Assembly: GCA_028820635.1 (NCBI GenBank)
Contig: JAPPIG010000082.1
Location: 290,645-354,644 of the forward strand
Direction: 5' to 3'
Source of the DNA: Candidatus Poribacteria bacterium
GTDB lineage: Bacteria; Poribacteria; WGA-4E; WGA-3G
Length of the DNA stretch: 64,000 nucleotides
Below the pieces are notes generated by a model. It was not told the DNA's origin and ran no database searches. It worked only from the letters and a program-made list of their open reading frames with translations. The position numbers and the translations under genes are program-made. Below are positions 61,421 to 64,000 of this stretch, piece after piece. Position 1 is the stretch's first letter. The number at the start of each line of letters is the position of its first letter.

Positions 61421-64000
61421 ATGACACCAAACGAAAATCCAAAAACGCTCTATATTATTGACACACTCGCTGAAATATTTCGATCTTTTTATGCTATTCA
61501 AACCCGCTTGGTTAGTGGTGTCACTGGGGAACCCACTAATGCGATATACGGCTTTACGACAACACTAATCAAGCTATTAACTGACTATAAAGCACAATAC
61601 ATTATTGCCGCTATTGATATGCCTGGCGACACATTCCGCAATGAAATGTATGAGGAATACAAAGGGCATCGCAGGACTCCACCAGACGACCTTGTTACCC
61701 AGATTCCTCGTATTCAACAAGTGCTTGAAACCCTTCAAATACCTGTCATTGGTAAACCAGAACTGGAAGCAGACGATATTATTGCCTCTGTCACCCAATA
61801 CATATTGGATTCGCCAGACACACAAGATGTGCATGTCCGCATCATCTCTAAAGACAAAGACCTTGAGCAATTACTCTGTGACCGAGTTACAATGTTTGAT
61901 ATCCGTAAAGAAAAAGCGATTGATGTTGCAGCATTGTGGGAAACGAAAGGGATTACACCGGACCAAGTTATAGATACACTCGCGCTGATGGGGGATACCT
62001 CTGACAATGTACCTGGGGTTGAAGGCATCGGATTGAAAACTGCAGCGAAATTGATTCAAGAGTTCGGTTCAATTGAAAACATCTACGCGAATATAGACCA
62101 GATTAAAGGAAAACGTCGTGAAAATTTAGAGAAGGCACAAGAATACATTTCACTTTCTCAAGAACTTGTAACACTTAAAAGAGATGCCGACTTGGATTTT
62201 TCTCTGGAGCAAGCGCGTTTCAAATCCCCTGATCTCAGTAAAATCAACCCTTTGTTAGATCAACTTGAACTCAAACGTTTTCACAAACCTCTCGCTGAAC
62301 TTGCTGCAGGCAGTACGGTATCTGATCAAGTCAAAGCTGATGTTCAAACCACAAGGAAAGAACGATTGGAAGCGATGGAGGAAAAGAAAGATGCCATTTT
62401 GGAAGAGGGAAATTATACAACCGCAGAATCAGGCGACTACACAGCAATCACTACAGAAGCGGAATTGGAATCCCTTGTTGAAACGCTGTCAACACAACCG
62501 ATTATCGCTGTAGATACAGAAACAGATGGCTTGTATCGCAATTCTGCTTTGTGCGGTATCAGTTTTTCTTGGGAGCCAAAGCAAGGGGTTTATGTGCCTA
62601 TCCGATCACCTAATCCTGAAAGCCATTTAGATCAGGAAACAGTCGTTTCCAAACTCAAACCTATTTTGGAAAATCCGGAATTGCCAAAATGTGGACACAA
62701 CCTGAAATTCGATGCAAGCATCTTCATTAGGCACGGCATTCAACTGCGGGGTGTTGTTTTTGACACAATGCTAGCAAGCCAACTCGTTGACCCAAGGCAA
62801 CCCTCACATAATCTGGACAATCTCGCGCTACTTCACTTAAACCATAAGATGATTCCGCTTTCAAACTTGATCGGTGATGAGGAAGATTCTACATCAATTG
62901 ATAAAGTTCCGTTTGAAGAGGTAACAAAATACGCTTCGGAGGATACTGATATTGTTCTTCAACTCTACCACTATTTCAAACCGAAACTTGAGGAAACCGA
63001 AACCGATGAATTGGTAAGAGAGATAGAATCCCCGCTTGGTCCAGTGCTGGCACTCATGGAGTTTAACGGTATCGTGTGTGACACGGAGGAATTGAAAAGG
63101 CAAACAAGTGTGGTTGAACAACTCGTAAATGAACGCGAAAAAGAGATACACGAATTAGTAGGGTATTCCTTTAATATAGATTCACCTGTACGACTGGCAG
63201 AGATATTGTTTGATGAAATCGGTTTCAAACCTGTAAGACGCACTAAAACAGGTAGGAATTCGACAGATGCGAATGTCCTTGAAGCACTTGCTGCGCAAGA
63301 GGACATAAACAATCCGAAAACGTGTGTGCCGCGCTTAATTATCGAATATCGTCAATATCGTAATCTGCAAAGCACATATCTTGGGCAGCTGCGCCATTCG
63401 GTTGATGAACAGACAAAACGTATTCATACCCATTTGTATCAACTAACGACAGCCACTGGACGATTAAAATCTGACAGCCCAAATCTTCAAAATATTCCAG
63501 TCCGTTCAGAAATTGGACGTAAGTTGCGGCGCGCATTCATCGCACCAGAAGGTTATAAGTTAATCTGTGCAGATTATTCGCAGATTGAACTTCGTGTATT
63601 AGCCCATTTCAGTGAAGACCCGATACTGACTGAGATTTTTACCCAAGATTTAGATATTCATACATCGGTTGCATCAGAAGTATTTAAGGTTGCACCAGAA
63701 GACGTATCCCGCGAACTCAGAGACAAGGCAAAAATCGTCAATTTCGGTATCATCTACGGTGTTTCACCCTCAGGGTTAGCACGCCGAATTCAAGGGATGA
63801 ATGTAGATGAGGCAAGAGAATTGATTACAAATTACAAAGAACGTTTTCCGGGCATCAACGTATTTTTCCAAAACTGTGTTCAGCAAGCGTTAGACCAAGG
63901 TTATGTCTCTACGTTAACTGGACGACGACGTGCCATTCCTGAAATCTTTGAACATTCTCAGAGTAGACAAAGTCTGGGTGAACGGTTAGCTATAAACACT
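61421..64000 (+). CDS. polA: DNA polymerase I, 3' end outside window
   Basis: The frame is open from the ATG at 61421 to the right edge, 860 codons, and still reaches only REGLAINT-like sequence, so about 70 codons are missing. Three domains are readable: a 5'-3' exonuclease (EADDIIASV, SKDKDLEQLL, DTSDNVPGVEGIGLKTAAKL), a 3'-5' proofreading exonuclease with its acidic residues (VDTETDGLY, HNLKFDASIF, YASEDTDI), and a polymerase with motif A (ICADYSQIELRVLAHFSED) and the start of motif B (RDKAKIVNFGIIYGVS). The metal-binding opening of the 5' nuclease, normally DG, is DT (IIDTLAEIF). All else indicates an active, housekeeping enzyme. Confidence 0.95.
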   Translation, partial: MTPNENPKTLYIIDTLAEIFRSFYAIQTRLVSGVTGEPTNAIYGFTTTLIKLLTDYKAQYIIAAIDMPGDTFRNEMYEEYKGHRRTPPDDLVTQIPRIQQVLETLQIPVIGKPELEADDIIASVTQYILDSPDTQDVHVRIISKDKDLEQLLCDRVTMFDIRKEKAIDVAALWETKGITPDQVIDTLALMGDTSDNVPGVEGIGLKTAAKLIQEFGSIENIYANIDQIKGKRRENLEKAQEYISLSQELVTLKRDADLDFSLEQARFKSPDLSKINPLLDQLELKRFHKPLAELAAGSTVSDQVKADVQTTRKERLEAMEEKKDAILEEGNYTTAESGDYTAITTEAELESLVETLSTQPIIAVDTETDGLYRNSALCGISFSWEPKQGVYVPIRSPNPESHLDQETVVSKLKPILENPELPKCGHNLKFDASIFIRHGIQLRGVVFDTMLASQLVDPRQPSHNLDNLALLHLNHKMIPLSNLIGDEEDSTSIDKVPFEEVTKYASEDTDIVLQLYHYFKPKLEETETDELVREIESPLGPVLALMEFNGIVCDTEELKRQTSVVEQLVNEREKEIHELVGYSFNIDSPVRLAEILFDEIGFKPVRRTKTGRNSTDANVLEALAAQEDINNPKTCVPRLIIEYRQYRNLQSTYLGQLRHSVDEQTKRIHTHLYQLTTATGRLKSDSPNLQNIPVRSEIGRKLRRAFIAPEGYKLICADYSQIELRVLAHFSEDPILTEIFTQDLDIHTSVASEVFKVAPEDVSRELRDKAKIVNFGIIYGVSPSGLARRIQGMNVDEARELITNYKERFPGINVFFQNCVQQALDQGYVSTLTGRRRAIPEIFEHSQSRQSLGERLAINT

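Noticed and set aside
1..64000. tRNA or rRNA genes
   Set aside because: I looked for T-loop words and found none within a plausible cloverleaf; short candidates were inside coding regions.

Overview
The window looks like a chromosomal piece of an uncultivated Gram-negative bacterium, most plausibly a member of Candidatus Poribacteria. This is inference from gene content: sulfatase, phytanoyl-CoA dioxygenase, two mandelate-racemase-type enolases, Gfo/Idh/MocA oxidoreductases, LamG and concanavalin-A-like secreted proteins, N-methylhydantoinase A, and many short palindromic repeats built on a TGTAGGAGCGA..TCGCGAC core. Lipoprotein signals and an outer-membrane barrel show a double membrane. No tRNA, rRNA or CRISPR array was seen.

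Layout. 0-9 kb: end of an MFS transporter, a muconate-cycloisomerase-type enolase, a secreted LamG protein, a Lon-N-domain protein, a CDP-alcohol phosphatidyltransferase, an FAD oxidoreductase and an orphan amino-acid-type binding lipoprotein. 9-14 kb: a Gfo/Idh/MocA and mandelate-racemase pair, a PhyH dioxygenase, and a beta-propeller/lipoate-ligase pair joined by a TAATG overlap. 14-22.5 kb: an iron block with an Fbp-type double permease, a ferritin-like protein, an IsdG-type haem monooxygenase, a di-haem DUF1111 protein, an imelysin lipoprotein and a porin, headed by several Fur-box-like palindromes. 22.6-31.6 kb: a 37-residue basic protein, a divergent EF-Tu paralogue, hisA attached to a partial sugar ABC transporter, FmdB-type zinc ribbon, CDF zinc exporter, ferritin-like protein and another Gfo/Idh/MocA. 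31.6-37.4 kb: an AT-rich accessory region with palindromic repeats, a frameshifted IS1595 transposase, several decayed or tiny genes, a metzincin protease and dense stem-loops. 37.4-48 kb: sulfatase, phosphodiesterase, PolX, ftsEX, topA, accD. 48-61 kb: LamG protein, hydantoinase/dehydrogenase/BMP-binding-protein operon, a minimal tyrosine recombinase, two tandem secreted lectin-fold paralogues, TPR protein, UbiD decarboxylase, thioredoxin-reductase-like enzyme. 61.4 kb to the right edge: polA, cut by the window.

Three themes stand out. First, five exported proteins of three different folds (two LamG, one metzincin, two concanavalin-like) end in the same short tail, consensus P-x-x-K-L-[TA]-x-[TR]-W-[GA]-x-[IL]-K, which I cannot match to a named sorting signal. 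Second, several housekeeping-family proteins carry degenerate catalytic motifs: an EF-Tu paralogue without the G3 and G4 motifs, an FtsE without signature motif, catalytic Glu or switch His, and a PolX without the palm Asp pair. Third, intergenic space is dominated by small palindromic elements that insert into one another.
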